Assembly: GCF_002210095.1 (NCBI RefSeq)
Contig: NZ_AQQR01000026.1
Coordinates: 1-54,026 of the forward strand
DNA: 54,026 nucleotides
Source of the DNA: Marinibacterium profundimaris
Lineage (GTDB): Bacteria > Pseudomonadota > Alphaproteobacteria > Rhodobacterales > Rhodobacteraceae
Direction: 5' to 3'
Below, in pieces: positions 32,476-41,492 of the stretch. The first letter of the stretch is position 1; every line of letters begins with the position of its first letter. The notes below the pieces were generated by a model, which saw nothing but the letters and a program-made list of their open reading frames with translations, made no database searches and was not told where the DNA came from. A program made the translations under genes and the position numbers.

Positions 32476-34101
32476 ATGGCAGAAGACGTTCAGACCGTAA
32501 CCAACGTGCCGGTCGATCCGGACTCGAACAATCCCTATGACTTCGACCAGACCTCGACCCTGTTCTTGTTGGACGACGGCGGCGCGGATGACGAGGGCTT
32601 CCGGTTCTCGGTCAACCTGCAGGGGTCGGAGACGCACGAGGACCGGATGGACGTCGCGCTGGTCATCGATACCTCGGGCTCGACCGGCGATTCCTCGGGC
32701 AGCGACTTCAACGGCGACGGCACCGACGAGACGGTGCTTGAGGCGCAGCTGATCGCCGCGCTGAACGTCTTCGACGCCTATTCCGCGGCCGGCTACGAGG
32801 GCGACGAGGTCGTGGTGTCGCTGGTGACCTTCTCGGGCGACGCGGATGACCGGGGCTTCTATACGCTCGACCAGCGCGACGAGCTGGTCGCGCAACTGGC
32901 CAAGATCCGGCACGAGGGGCCGGATGGCCAGACCGACTATGACGAGGCGCTTGACTCCACCATCGACGCCTTTGATGCCGCGGGCGCCAATCCCGACGGC
33001 ACCAATCTGGTGCTCTTCATGTCCGACGGGTACCCGACCCGAAGCTCGGATTCCGATATCATCAAGGCGGCCGGCGACCTGGGCGATGCCTATAACGCGG
33101 TGATCCGCGGCATCGGCATCGGCGAGAATTCCGATCTCGACAAGCTCAACCTGCTCGACAACACGCCCGGCGGCGCGGTGCAGGTGGACGACGGCGAGGA
33201 ACTGGTCGACATCGTGGTCCAGCCCCTGACCGAGGCTGATTTCCTGCGCTTCGAGGTGGATATCGAGGGAGTGGACGCCAATGGCGACCCGATGACCCAG
33301 AAGATCATCCTGGAAGAAGGCGACCCCGCCGTGGTGCAGACGCCCGCCGGATGGTCGGTGAACCAGTACGAGATCGATCCGGATTTCCCGGCGCCGCAGG
33401 ATCTGACCATGACGGTCAACGGCGTCTTCGCCGAGGATCCGGGCAACCCCGGCAGCGGTGAGCAATACGTGACCACGATGCACAACGTGCCGCTGGTGAT
33501 CTGCTTTACCCCGGGCGTCATGATCCGGACCCCCCGTGGCGAGGTGGCGATCGAAGCGCTTCGCGCCGGAGACCAGGTGATCACCCGCGATCACGGCGTG
33601 CAGGAGGTCCGCTGGATCGGTGCGACGACGCTGCCGGCGGATTACGTGAACCGGACCTCGTCGATGCGGCCGATCCTGATCCGCAAGGATGCGCTGGGCC
33701 CCGATCAGCCGGCGCGCGACATGCGGGTGTCGCGGCAGCACCGGATCCTGGTGCGCGACTGGCGGGCCGAGCTTCTGTTCGGCGAACCCGACGGGGTTCT
33801 GGTGCCGGCGGTGGCACTGCTGAACGACAGCACCATCCTCGAGGACCATCCGACAGAGGCGGTGACCTACATCCATATGGTCTTCGACAGCCACGAGGTG
33901 GTCTATGCCGACGGGCTGGAAGCCGAAAGCTTCCATCCCTCCGACCGCACCGTGCGCGGACTGAACCCGGTGCAGCGGGCCGAGCTCCTGGCGCTGTTCC
34001 CCGAACTCGACGGGGCCGAAACCCGGGCGCATGCCTTCGATGCCGCGCGCCCGAACCTGCGCCGGCACGAGGGCCGGTTGCTCGCGGCCGGCCTGGGCTG
34101 A
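32476..34101 (+). CDS. von Willebrand A domain protein with C-terminal Hint (intein-like) domain
   Basis: 541 residues. A vWA domain (about 58-235) carries the MIDAS motif DTSGS (Asp65, Ser67, Ser69), preceded by an acidic N-terminus without a Sec signal peptide. A linking beta domain leads to a Hint_2 domain from Cys343 (VICFTPGVMIRTPRGEVAIEALRAGDQVITRD) with His422 in VSRQHRILV. Hint domains of this type in roseobacters terminate large secreted proteins and can cleave at the Cys. Lack of a Sec signal suggests type I-like export, which is inference. Function may be adhesion or surface binding. GGGGGAAGCCAG precedes the ATG. Confidence 0.85.
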   Translation: MAEDVQTVTNVPVDPDSNNPYDFDQTSTLFLLDDGGADDEGFRFSVNLQGSETHEDRMDVALVIDTSGSTGDSSGSDFNGDGTDETVLEAQLIAALNVFDAYSAAGYEGDEVVVSLVTFSGDADDRGFYTLDQRDELVAQLAKIRHEGPDGQTDYDEALDSTIDAFDAAGANPDGTNLVLFMSDGYPTRSSDSDIIKAAGDLGDAYNAVIRGIGIGENSDLDKLNLLDNTPGGAVQVDDGEELVDIVVQPLTEADFLRFEVDIEGVDANGDPMTQKIILEEGDPAVVQTPAGWSVNQYEIDPDFPAPQDLTMTVNGVFAEDPGNPGSGEQYVTTMHNVPLVICFTPGVMIRTPRGEVAIEALRAGDQVITRDHGVQEVRWIGATTLPADYVNRTSSMRPILIRKDALGPDQPARDMRVSRQHRILVRDWRAELLFGEPDGVLVPAVALLNDSTILEDHPTEAVTYIHMVFDSHEVVYADGLEAESFHPSDRTVRGLNPVQRAELLALFPELDGAETRAHAFDAARPNLRRHEGRLLAAGLG

Positions 34102-34371
34102 CCCTGTCCGCTGGTCCCGCCGATGGACGGGGGGCTGCGTGCGACGGGCGGGGCGCCCTTGTCCGGCGTGACCCGTGCCCACGGGGCCGCTGGCGGCCTG
34201 CTCATCTGCGCTGATCCCGGCCCAAAGCGCGGGCGCTGTGCGCCCTTGTGGGCTGTCGGGGCGCCGAGGCGATTGTCCGGCGCCTCGCAATCTGACATTT
34301 CTCTGTCATCCCTCCCCGCAGGGCCGCGCCGTCCGTGCCGGCCCCGACCGGATCAGCGAAAGGACCGAGCG

Positions 34372-34878
34372 ATGATCGACCCCGGCTATTGTCGCCTCAT
34401 GGCCCGCTACAACGCGTGGCAGAACAGGCAGATGATGGAGTGTCTTCAGCCGATGCCCGCGGCCGAGCTGACCCGCGACAGGGGCGCCTTCTTCGGCTCG
34501 ATCCTGGGCACGCTGAACCATCTGCTCTGGGGCGACCGCATGTGGATGTCGCGCTTCGACGGTTGGGCCCGGCCCGAAAGCGGCATCACCGGGAGCACCG
34601 CGCTTTGCCCCACGCTGGCCGCCTGGAGCGCCGAGCGTTTCCGGGCCGACGGGCACATCACGCTCTGGGCCGAGGGGGTGAAGGCCGTGCAGCTTGCGGG
34701 CAACCTGACGTGGTTGTCGGGCGCGACCGGGCGCGAGGTGACAAAGCCCATGGCGCAATGCGTGATCCACATGTTCAATCACCAGACCCATCATCGCGGC
34801 CAGATCCACGCCATGATCACCGCCGCGGGCGCACAAGCGCCGGTCAGCGACCTGGCCTTCATGCCCGACGACGCCTGA
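34372..34878 (+). CDS. DinB family protein
   Basis: 168-residue four-helix protein of the DinB/YfiT-like superfamily. Metal-ligand positions are His50 in LGTLNHLLWGDRMW and the histidines of HMFNHQTHHRGQIHAM near the C-terminus. Members are metal-dependent thiol transferases (bacillithiol or mycothiol) or uncharacterised; in Proteobacteria the thiol would differ, so the function is unknown. AAAGGA lies 8 bases before the ATG. Stands alone. Confidence 0.88.
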   Translation: MIDPGYCRLMARYNAWQNRQMMECLQPMPAAELTRDRGAFFGSILGTLNHLLWGDRMWMSRFDGWARPESGITGSTALCPTLAAWSAERFRADGHITLWAEGVKAVQLAGNLTWLSGATGREVTKPMAQCVIHMFNHQTHHRGQIHAMITAAGAQAPVSDLAFMPDDA

Positions 34879-35053
34879 GGCGGCAGGGGCGCCCGGTGCC
34901 GGAGGACCCGTAACGCCCCGTTACAGGGCCGATCCGGCGCCCCGGCTTGTGCGACGCATGGCGGGCCGTTACCCCTTGGTCAGGGTCGACAGGATCGACA
35001 AACGCCGCCGCCTCGTCACGGGCGCGCGCGGCCAAGGGGAAGGGAGCGCACAT

Positions 35054-36046
35054 ATGTTCAAGGCACTGGTCGTCGAAAAGGACGAGGACAGCGGCAAGAC
35101 CTCGGCCGGCGTGAAACAGCTGGATCTGGCGGATCTGCCGGACGGAGATGTCACGGTGGCGGTGGAGTATTCCACGGTTAACTACAAGGACGGGCTTTGC
35201 ATCGGGCCCGGCGGCGGGCTGGTGCGCAGCTATCCCCACGTGCCGGGTATCGACTTTGCCGGCACGGTGGAGGCCTCGGACGACGAGCGCTACAGCCCCG
35301 GCGACAAGGTCGTGCTGACCGGTTGGCGCGTGGGCGAGGCGCATTGGGGCGGCTATTCCCAGAAGGCGCGGGTCAAGGCCGACTGGCTGGTGCCGCTGCC
35401 GCGCGGGCTGGATACGCGGCAGGCGATGGCGGTGGGCACCGCCGGGTTCACCGCGATGCTGGCGGTGATGGCTCTGGAAGATCACGGGATGGAGCCGGGG
35501 CACGGCCCGGTGCTGGTGACCGGTGCGGCCGGCGGCGTGGGATCGGTGGCGACGGCGATCCTGGCCAGCCTCGGCTACGAGGTGGCCGGGGTCACGGGAC
35601 GGCCCGAGACGGCAGAATATCTCAAGGGGCTCGGCGCCACGCAGATCGTCCCGCGCGAGGAGATCAACGAGTTGGTCAAGCGCCCGCTGGAAAGCGAGAC
35701 CTGGGCCGGCTGCGTCGACGCGGTGGGCGGGCCGATGCTGGCCCGGGTGCTGGGGCAGATGAAATACGGCGCCTCGGTTGCCGCCGTGGGCCTGGCAGGC
35801 GGACCGCAGCTGCCGGCGACGGTGATCCCCTTCCTGCTGCGCGGGGTGAACCTGCTGGGCATCGACAGCGTCATGCAACCCTTCGACAACCGCCTGCGCG
35901 CCTGGCAGCGCATCGCCCGCGACCTGCCGATGGACAAGCTCGAGGCGATGATCCGGCCTGCCACGCTTGAAGACCTGTCGGCGCTTGGGGCCGACATCCT
36001 CAAGGGGCAGGTGCAGGGTCGTGTGGTGGTGGATCTTTCGGCCTGA
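35054..36046 (+). CDS. acuI: acryloyl-CoA reductase (AcuI-type MDR oxidoreductase)
   Basis: 330-residue zinc-independent medium-chain dehydrogenase/reductase of the AcuI/YhdH group. The N-terminal catalytic domain has VEYSTVNYKDGLCIGPGGG and the cofactor domain has LVTGAAGGVGSVATAILASLGYEV (dinucleotide loop, GRP after the strand suggests NADPH). In roseobacters AcuI reduces acryloyl-CoA to propionyl-CoA and detoxifies acrylate during DMSP catabolism. No dmdA or ddd gene is in the window. AAGGGAG precedes the ATG. A broader quinone-oxidoreductase role is possible. Confidence 0.87.
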   Translation: MFKALVVEKDEDSGKTSAGVKQLDLADLPDGDVTVAVEYSTVNYKDGLCIGPGGGLVRSYPHVPGIDFAGTVEASDDERYSPGDKVVLTGWRVGEAHWGGYSQKARVKADWLVPLPRGLDTRQAMAVGTAGFTAMLAVMALEDHGMEPGHGPVLVTGAAGGVGSVATAILASLGYEVAGVTGRPETAEYLKGLGATQIVPREEINELVKRPLESETWAGCVDAVGGPMLARVLGQMKYGASVAAVGLAGGPQLPATVIPFLLRGVNLLGIDSVMQPFDNRLRAWQRIARDLPMDKLEAMIRPATLEDLSALGADILKGQVQGRVVVDLSA

Positions 36047-36359
36047 CAGCCGCAGATCCGGGCCCGGTCAGCGTGCAGGACCCGCCCTGTGCGCCGGGTG
36101 TTCATTAGTAAAATTGTCCCGCGTTGGGTAACCCCGCTGCGATCAAGGCGCCCTTGAACCAGGGGCAACTTGCGCGGGGTTTGCGCTTTGTGTTCGGCCC
36201 CCGAATGTCGGTTTCGGCTCAAAAACTGCCTCGCCCGGGTGGGTTCTTGGGCCGGCTTGCGTTACGCTTGGTTAATCCGGCCCTGCTGTCCCGGAGGCAA
36301 CAGGGCCAAAATCGAGCGCGGCCGGCCCTGCCGGACCGTCGTGACAGGAAGGAGTGCCC
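36047..36359. other. intergenic region upstream of the usp-BCCT pair
   Basis: About 310 bases with no gene. Likely carries the promoter for the usp-transporter pair: AT-rich stretches at 36104-36120 (TTCATTAGTAAAATTG) and near 36262-36274 (TTACGCTTGGTTAAT). No specific operator recognised. Confidence 0.35.
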
Positions 36360-36776
36360 GTGTTCAGCAAAATCATGTGTCCGGTGGACCTCGCGCATGC
36401 GGACAAGCTGCAGAAAGCGCTGCAGTGTGCTGCCGATCAGGCGCGGCTCTACAAGGCCGAGATCGTCTATGTCGGCGCCACGACCCCGAGCCCGAGCTCG
36501 GTGGCGCACAATCCCGAGGAATACGCCGAGAAGCTGTCTGCCTTCGCGGCCAAGCAGGCCGAAGCGCATGGTGTCACGACCAGCGCCCACACGGTGATCA
36601 GCCATGACCCCGCGATCGACCTCGAGCACAAGCTTTTCGAGGCCGTGAGCGAGACCGGGGCCGATCTTGTGGTGATGGCCAGCCATGTGCCCAACGTGCT
36701 CGACCACATCTGGCCGTCGAATGGCGGCAAGCTGGCCGAGCATGTCAAATGCTCGATCCTGGTGGTGCGCGGCTGA
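36360..36776 (+). CDS. universal stress protein
   Basis: 138-residue UspA-fold protein. N-terminal FSKIMCPVDLAHADKLQKAL, then EIVYVGATTP, SETGADLVVMASHVPNV and the C-terminal HVKCSILVVRG strand. The usual ATP loop G-2x-G-9x-G(S/T) is altered (SHVPNVLDHIWPSNGGKLAEH). A GTG start at 36360 is preceded by AGGAAGGAG; a second GTG at 36354 is possible. It lies 48 bases upstream of the BCCT transporter, which suggests a regulatory link as in other usp-transporter pairs. Confidence 0.88.
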   Translation: MFSKIMCPVDLAHADKLQKALQCAADQARLYKAEIVYVGATTPSPSSVAHNPEEYAEKLSAFAAKQAEAHGVTTSAHTVISHDPAIDLEHKLFEAVSETGADLVVMASHVPNVLDHIWPSNGGKLAEHVKCSILVVRG

Positions 36777-36824
36777 GGCCGAGGGCATCGCCCAACCCGA
36801 CATTTCAGAACAGGGAGACCATAT

Positions 36825-38462
36825 ATGGTCGACGAAACAAGCCAGGGGATACCGGAACCCGAGGGGCATTCGGACCTCATTGATACCGAGTACGAGATCG
36901 GTCAGGACAATATCGAAACGCAGATCGGGCCCTTCGGGCTTGATATCCATAACCCCGTCTTCCTGATTTCGGGGCTCTCCATCGTCATCTTCGTGTTCTA
37001 CGCGCTGGCCCTGCCGGAACAGGCCGGCAACGTCTTCAGCTGGCTTTTCAGCACGGTGACCAAAAGCTTCGACTGGTTCTTCCTGTCGGCGGCCAACTTC
37101 TTCGTCATCTTCTGCCTGCTGCTGGTCGTCCTGCCGGTGGGCTCCGTCCGGCTGGGCGGCACGGATGCGACGCCGGATTATTCCTATGTCGGCTGGTTCG
37201 CGATGCTCTTCGCGGCGGGCATGGGCATCGGCCTTATGTTCTACGGCGTGTCCGAGCCGATGAGCCATTTCGCGTCGTCCATCGGCGGGACGGCCGTGGG
37301 CGAGGACGGGATCCGCACCGACTGGGCGCCGCTGGGCGCTGCGGGGGGCAACGAACAGGAGGCCGTGCGGCTCGCCTTTGCCGCGACGATCTTCCACTGG
37401 GGTCTGCACCCCTGGGCGATCTACGCGGTGGTGGCACTGGCGCTGGCGCTGTTTTCCTACAACAAGGGTCTGCCGCTGACGATCCGCTCGGCCTTCTACC
37501 CGATCCTGGGTGAACGCGTCTGGGGCTGGTGGGGCCACGTGATCGACACGCTGGCGGTCTTTGCCACGCTCTTCGGCCTGGCGACGTCGCTTGGCTTCGG
37601 CGCGACCCAGGCCAATGCCGGCCTCAACGAGCTTTTCGGCATCCCGATCGGATCCGCGACCGAGGTCATCCTGATTTCGGCCATCACCGCCGTGGCGCTG
37701 GTGTCGGTCCTGCGCGGTCTCGACGGCGGCGTGAAGATCCTGTCCGAGATCAACATGGGGCTGGCGCTGCTGCTGCTGGTCTTCGTGCTGCTCGCGGGCT
37801 CGACCGTCGCGGTGCTCAGCGGCTTCCTCGACTACCTGGTGGCCTATATCGAGTATCTGCCGGCGCTGTCGAACCCCGTGGGACGTGAAGACGTGAACTT
37901 CATGCAGGGCTGGACCTCGTTCTACTGGGCGTGGTGGATCTCCTGGTCGCCCTTCGTGGGCATGTTCATCGCCCGCGTCAGCCGGGGCCGCACGGTGCGT
38001 GAATTCGTGATCTGCGTTCTGCTGATCCCCTCGCTGGTCTGCGTGCTGTGGATGTCGGTCTTTGGCGGCGTGGCCGTGCAGCAGGTGATCCAGGACGGCT
38101 ATACCGCCGCCCAGGAGGCCGACCTGCCGCTGAAGCTGTTCAAGATGCTGGACCAGCTGCCGCTGACGGGCATCACCAGCCTGATCGGCATCGTCCTGGT
38201 CATCGTCTTCTTCGTGACCTCGTCGGACTCCGGCTCGCTGGTGATCGACACGATCACGGCAGGCGGCAAGGTCGACGCGCCGGTGCCGCAGCGGGTCTTC
38301 TGGTGCATCTTCGAGGGCGCCGTGGCCATCGTGCTGCTGCTCTCGGTCGGCGGGCTTGCCTCGCTGCAGTCCATGGTGATCTCCACCGGGCTTCCCTTCA
38401 CCATCGTGCTGCTGATCATGTGCTGGGCGATCTTCAAGGGCCTGCTGTCGGAACGCCGCTGA
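36825..38462 (+). CDS. BCCT family transporter
   Basis: 545-residue inner-membrane carrier with 12 predicted helices for betaine, choline, carnitine or DMSP-like quaternary or sulfonium compounds. Motifs GMGIGLMFYGVSEPMSHF (Trp/Gly-rich helix) and TSFYWAWWISWSPFVGMFIARVSRGRTVREF (family signature) are present. The hydrophilic N-terminus of about 45 residues is acidic, and there is no long C-terminal osmosensing tail, which hints at a nutrient uptake rather than an osmo-regulated role. Its place beside acuI and the betaine-using neighbourhood makes DMSP or betaine plausible; the substrate is inference. Confidence 0.92.
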   Translation: MVDETSQGIPEPEGHSDLIDTEYEIGQDNIETQIGPFGLDIHNPVFLISGLSIVIFVFYALALPEQAGNVFSWLFSTVTKSFDWFFLSAANFFVIFCLLLVVLPVGSVRLGGTDATPDYSYVGWFAMLFAAGMGIGLMFYGVSEPMSHFASSIGGTAVGEDGIRTDWAPLGAAGGNEQEAVRLAFAATIFHWGLHPWAIYAVVALALALFSYNKGLPLTIRSAFYPILGERVWGWWGHVIDTLAVFATLFGLATSLGFGATQANAGLNELFGIPIGSATEVILISAITAVALVSVLRGLDGGVKILSEINMGLALLLLVFVLLAGSTVAVLSGFLDYLVAYIEYLPALSNPVGREDVNFMQGWTSFYWAWWISWSPFVGMFIARVSRGRTVREFVICVLLIPSLVCVLWMSVFGGVAVQQVIQDGYTAAQEADLPLKLFKMLDQLPLTGITSLIGIVLVIVFFVTSSDSGSLVIDTITAGGKVDAPVPQRVFWCIFEGAVAIVLLLSVGGLASLQSMVISTGLPFTIVLLIMCWAIFKGLLSERR

Positions 38463-38560
38463 CAGGATTGCGAGAGAGAAGGCCGCGCGGTATGCGTGGC
38501 CGACCGGCCCCGGTGCGTGCGTCGCGCCGGGGCCGTCTACTTTTGAGGGGAGACCAGACC

Positions 38561-39784
38561 ATGTCGCTGGACATCGATTTCGTGCGCGCGCAATTCCCGG
38601 CGTTCGAGCAGCCCGCGCTGGCGGGGCAGGCGTTTTTCGAGAATGCCGGCGGCTCCTATCCCTGCCGCCAGGTGGTCGAGCGGCTGCACCGCTTCTACCT
38701 GGAACGCAAGGTCCAGCCCTACGGTCCCTACGCCGCCAGCCGCCTGGGCGGCGAGGAGATGGACGAGGCGCGCCGCCGCCTGGCGGCGCTGATGGGGGTG
38801 GAGACGCAGGAGCTGTCCTTCGGCCCCTCGACCACGCAGAACACCTATGTGCTGGCCCAGGCCTTCCGCCAGTGGATGAAGCCGGGCGAGGCGATCATCG
38901 TCACCAACCAGGACCACGAGGCGAACTCCGGCCCCTGGCGCCGCCTGGCCGAGGCGGGGATCGAGGTCCGCGAGTGGAAGATCGATCCGCGCAGCGGCCG
39001 GCTGGATCCGCTGGATCTGGATGAGCTGCTGGACGAGAACGTGCGGCTGGTCTGCTTCCCGCATTGCTCCAACGTGGTCGGAGAGATCAACCCGGTGATC
39101 GAGATCACCGCCATGGCCCATGCGGCCGGGGCCTTCGTCTGTGTCGACGGCGTGTCCTATGCACCGCACGGGATCCCCAACGTGGGCCAGATGGGACCCG
39201 ATATCTACCTGTTCTCGGCCTACAAGACCTATGGCCCCCACCAGGGGCTGATGGTGATCCGCAAGGCTCTGACCGGGCTGCTGCCGAACCAGGCGCACGA
39301 GTTCAACGGCGGATGGCTGGAAAAGAGGTTCGTCCCGGCGGGGCCGGACCACGCGCAGGTCGCCGCCTGTGCCGGCATGGCCGATTACGTCGAGACCCTG
39401 CGCGCCCATCACGGCGGGCCGGATGGCCGGCCGGCCGATGCGGGGCAGTTCGTCCACGACCTGATGCGCGACCACGAGGTGAAGCTGCTGCAGCCGCTGC
39501 TGGACGCGCTGGCAGAGCGCAACGATGTGCGGCTGCTGGGACCGACCCGGGCGGAAGACCGCGCGCCGACCGTGGCGCTGGACCTTGGCCGTCCTGCCGC
39601 GCCGGTGGCGGCCGAGCTTGCCGAACTTGGCATCAACTGCGGCGGCGGCGATTTCTACGCGGTGCGCCCGCTGCGCGCGCTGGGCATCGACCCGGACCAG
39701 GGCGTGCTGCGGCTGAGCTTCGTGCATTACAGCCACCCGGACGAGATCGACCGCCTGATCGGGGCGCTGGACAAGGTGCTCTGA
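38561..39784 (+). CDS. class V aminotransferase / cysteine desulfurase-like protein
   Basis: 407-residue PLP enzyme of fold type I. Schiff-base Lys222 in YLFSAYKTYGPHQGLM, cofactor Asp196 in VCVDGVSYAPHG and FGPSTTQNTYVLAQA (phosphate cup region) are clear. The SufS/NifS catalytic Cys region is not recognisable, so it may be a desulfurase-like lyase or transaminase rather than a true cysteine desulfurase. It follows the BCCT gene by 99 bases, with AGGGGAGACCAGACC before the ATG. Substrate unknown. Confidence 0.88.
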   Translation: MSLDIDFVRAQFPAFEQPALAGQAFFENAGGSYPCRQVVERLHRFYLERKVQPYGPYAASRLGGEEMDEARRRLAALMGVETQELSFGPSTTQNTYVLAQAFRQWMKPGEAIIVTNQDHEANSGPWRRLAEAGIEVREWKIDPRSGRLDPLDLDELLDENVRLVCFPHCSNVVGEINPVIEITAMAHAAGAFVCVDGVSYAPHGIPNVGQMGPDIYLFSAYKTYGPHQGLMVIRKALTGLLPNQAHEFNGGWLEKRFVPAGPDHAQVAACAGMADYVETLRAHHGGPDGRPADAGQFVHDLMRDHEVKLLQPLLDALAERNDVRLLGPTRAEDRAPTVALDLGRPAAPVAAELAELGINCGGGDFYAVRPLRALGIDPDQGVLRLSFVHYSHPDEIDRLIGALDKVL

Positions 39785-39896
39785 CCCCAGGCGGGGCAGG
39801 TGGTCCGCAGGGGGCTGTGCGCAAGGGCGGCTCGCGCTTGCCGGCGGCAGGGATCGGCCTAACTCAGGCCGACGTTTCACTGCACCGGAGGCACCC

Positions 39897-41306
39897 ATGG
39901 CCGCCACACTCGTCTGGTTCCGCCGCGATCTGCGTCTGAGCGACCACGCCGCGCTGACCGACGCCTGCAAGGGCGGCGGGCCGGTGATCCCGGTGTTCAT
40001 CCATGACGAAACCATAGGCAATATGGGCGCCGCGCCGAAGTTCCGACTGGGCTACGCGATCGAGGCTCTGGCGAAGGACCTGGAGGCCAAGGGCAGCCGT
40101 CTGATCCTGCGGCGCGGCAAGGCGCTGGAGGTGCTGCGAGACCTCGTGAAGGAAACCGGCGCAAAGGCCGTTTGCTGGACCCGGCTCTACGATCCGGAGG
40201 CCATCGCAAGGGACAAGTCCGTCAAGGCGGGGCTGAAGGAGGACGGTATCGAGGCGCAGTCCTTCCCGGGCCATGTCCTGTTCGAGCCCTGGACGGTCGA
40301 GACGGGGCAGGGCGGGTTCTACAAGGTCTATTCACCCTTCTGGAAAAACGTGAAATCCCGGGATGTGGCCGAACTTCTGGCGCCGCCGACGCCGGGCGCG
40401 CCGGAGGACTGGCCGGCAAGCGACGATCTGGAGGACTGGGCGCTGGGGGCGGCGATGCGGCGTGGGGCGGCCGTCGTGGCGCCCCATGTGACCGCCGGGG
40501 AACATGCCGCGCAGAACCGGCTGGACGAATTCATCGAGGAGAAGCTGCCGGATTACGCGAAATGCCGCGATATCCCCTCGTCCGACCGCTGTTCGCACCT
40601 GTCCGAGAACCTGACCTGGGGCGAGATCAGCCCGGCGCGGTTGTGGCATGCCGGCATGCGCGCGCGGCAGGAGGGCGAGAGTGCGGCCGAGAAATTCGTC
40701 AAGGAGGTCGTCTGGCGCGACTTCGCCTATCACCTCGTCTACCACACGCCGCGGATCACCTCCGGCAACTGGCGCGAGGAATGGGACGCCTTTCCGTGGA
40801 AGACCGACGAGCGGCTGAGCGAGGTCTTGGCGTGGAAGAAGGGGCGCACCGGGATCCCCTTTGTCGATGCGGCCATGCGCGAGATGTACGTGACCGGCCA
40901 CATGCACAACCGCGCGCGGATGATCGTGGCGAGCTACCTGACCAAGCACCTCATGGTGCACTGGAAGGTGGGCATGGACTGGTTCGCCGATTGCCTGATC
41001 GACTGGGACCCGGCCTCGAACGCGATGGGCTGGCAATGGACGGCGGGCTGCGGGCCGGATGCCGCGCCCTATTTCAGGGTGTTCAACCCGGTCACCCAGC
41101 GCGAGAAGTTCGACCCGAACCGCGCCTATCTCGATGCCTGGATCGCCGAGGGGCGCAAACACCCCTCCGACACGGCGCTGAGCTATTTCGAGGCGGTGCC
41201 GGAGCACTGGCGGATGTCGCCCGACGGTCCCTATCCCGATCCGGTCGTCACCGCCGACGAGGGGCGCAAGGCGGCGCTGGAGGCCTATGAGGGGCGGTCC
41301 TTCTGA
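39897..41306 (+). CDS. phrB: deoxyribodipyrimidine photo-lyase
   Basis: 469-residue light-driven DNA repair enzyme of the cryptochrome/photolyase family that splits cyclobutane pyrimidine dimers using FAD. N-terminal antenna domain starts TLVWFRRDLRLSDHAAL. The FAD domain has FVKEVVWRDFAYHLVYHTP, TGIPFVDAAMREMYVTGHMHNRARMIVASYLTKHL and WDPASNAMGWQWTAGCGPDAAPYFRVFNP. The residues around WQWTAGCG match class I CPD photolyases. GGAGGCACCC precedes the ATG. It shares the strand with cfa, 186 bases downstream. Confidence 0.96.
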   Translation: MAATLVWFRRDLRLSDHAALTDACKGGGPVIPVFIHDETIGNMGAAPKFRLGYAIEALAKDLEAKGSRLILRRGKALEVLRDLVKETGAKAVCWTRLYDPEAIARDKSVKAGLKEDGIEAQSFPGHVLFEPWTVETGQGGFYKVYSPFWKNVKSRDVAELLAPPTPGAPEDWPASDDLEDWALGAAMRRGAAVVAPHVTAGEHAAQNRLDEFIEEKLPDYAKCRDIPSSDRCSHLSENLTWGEISPARLWHAGMRARQEGESAAEKFVKEVVWRDFAYHLVYHTPRITSGNWREEWDAFPWKTDERLSEVLAWKKGRTGIPFVDAAMREMYVTGHMHNRARMIVASYLTKHLMVHWKVGMDWFADCLIDWDPASNAMGWQWTAGCGPDAAPYFRVFNPVTQREKFDPNRAYLDAWIAEGRKHPSDTALSYFEAVPEHWRMSPDGPYPDPVVTADEGRKAALEAYEGRSF

Positions 41307-41328
41307 GCGTGCCGCTGGCGGCTGGCCG

Positions 41329-41349
41329 AGAAAATTCGTCGAATTTTCT
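41329..41349. terminator. AT-rich hairpin after phrB
   Basis: Perfect 9-bp stem AGAAAATTC / GAATTTTCT with the 3-base loop GTC, in a very GC-rich surrounding. Same design as the tandem hairpins at 14269-14313: a T run in the 3' arm can serve as terminator tract. It lies 23 bases after the phrB stop. Confidence 0.6.
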
Positions 41350-41492
41350 GGGCCCTGCGGCGGAGCGGGTGGCGCGGGATGTGGCTGTCGGGCCGCGCAG
41401 GGGCGCGAATGCAGGTGCCTTCGGCCGCTGACATCTTGCCGCTTCGGGTGGCGCGGCCTAGCCTTGTCACAAGTTACAAGCCGGGGGAGCCC

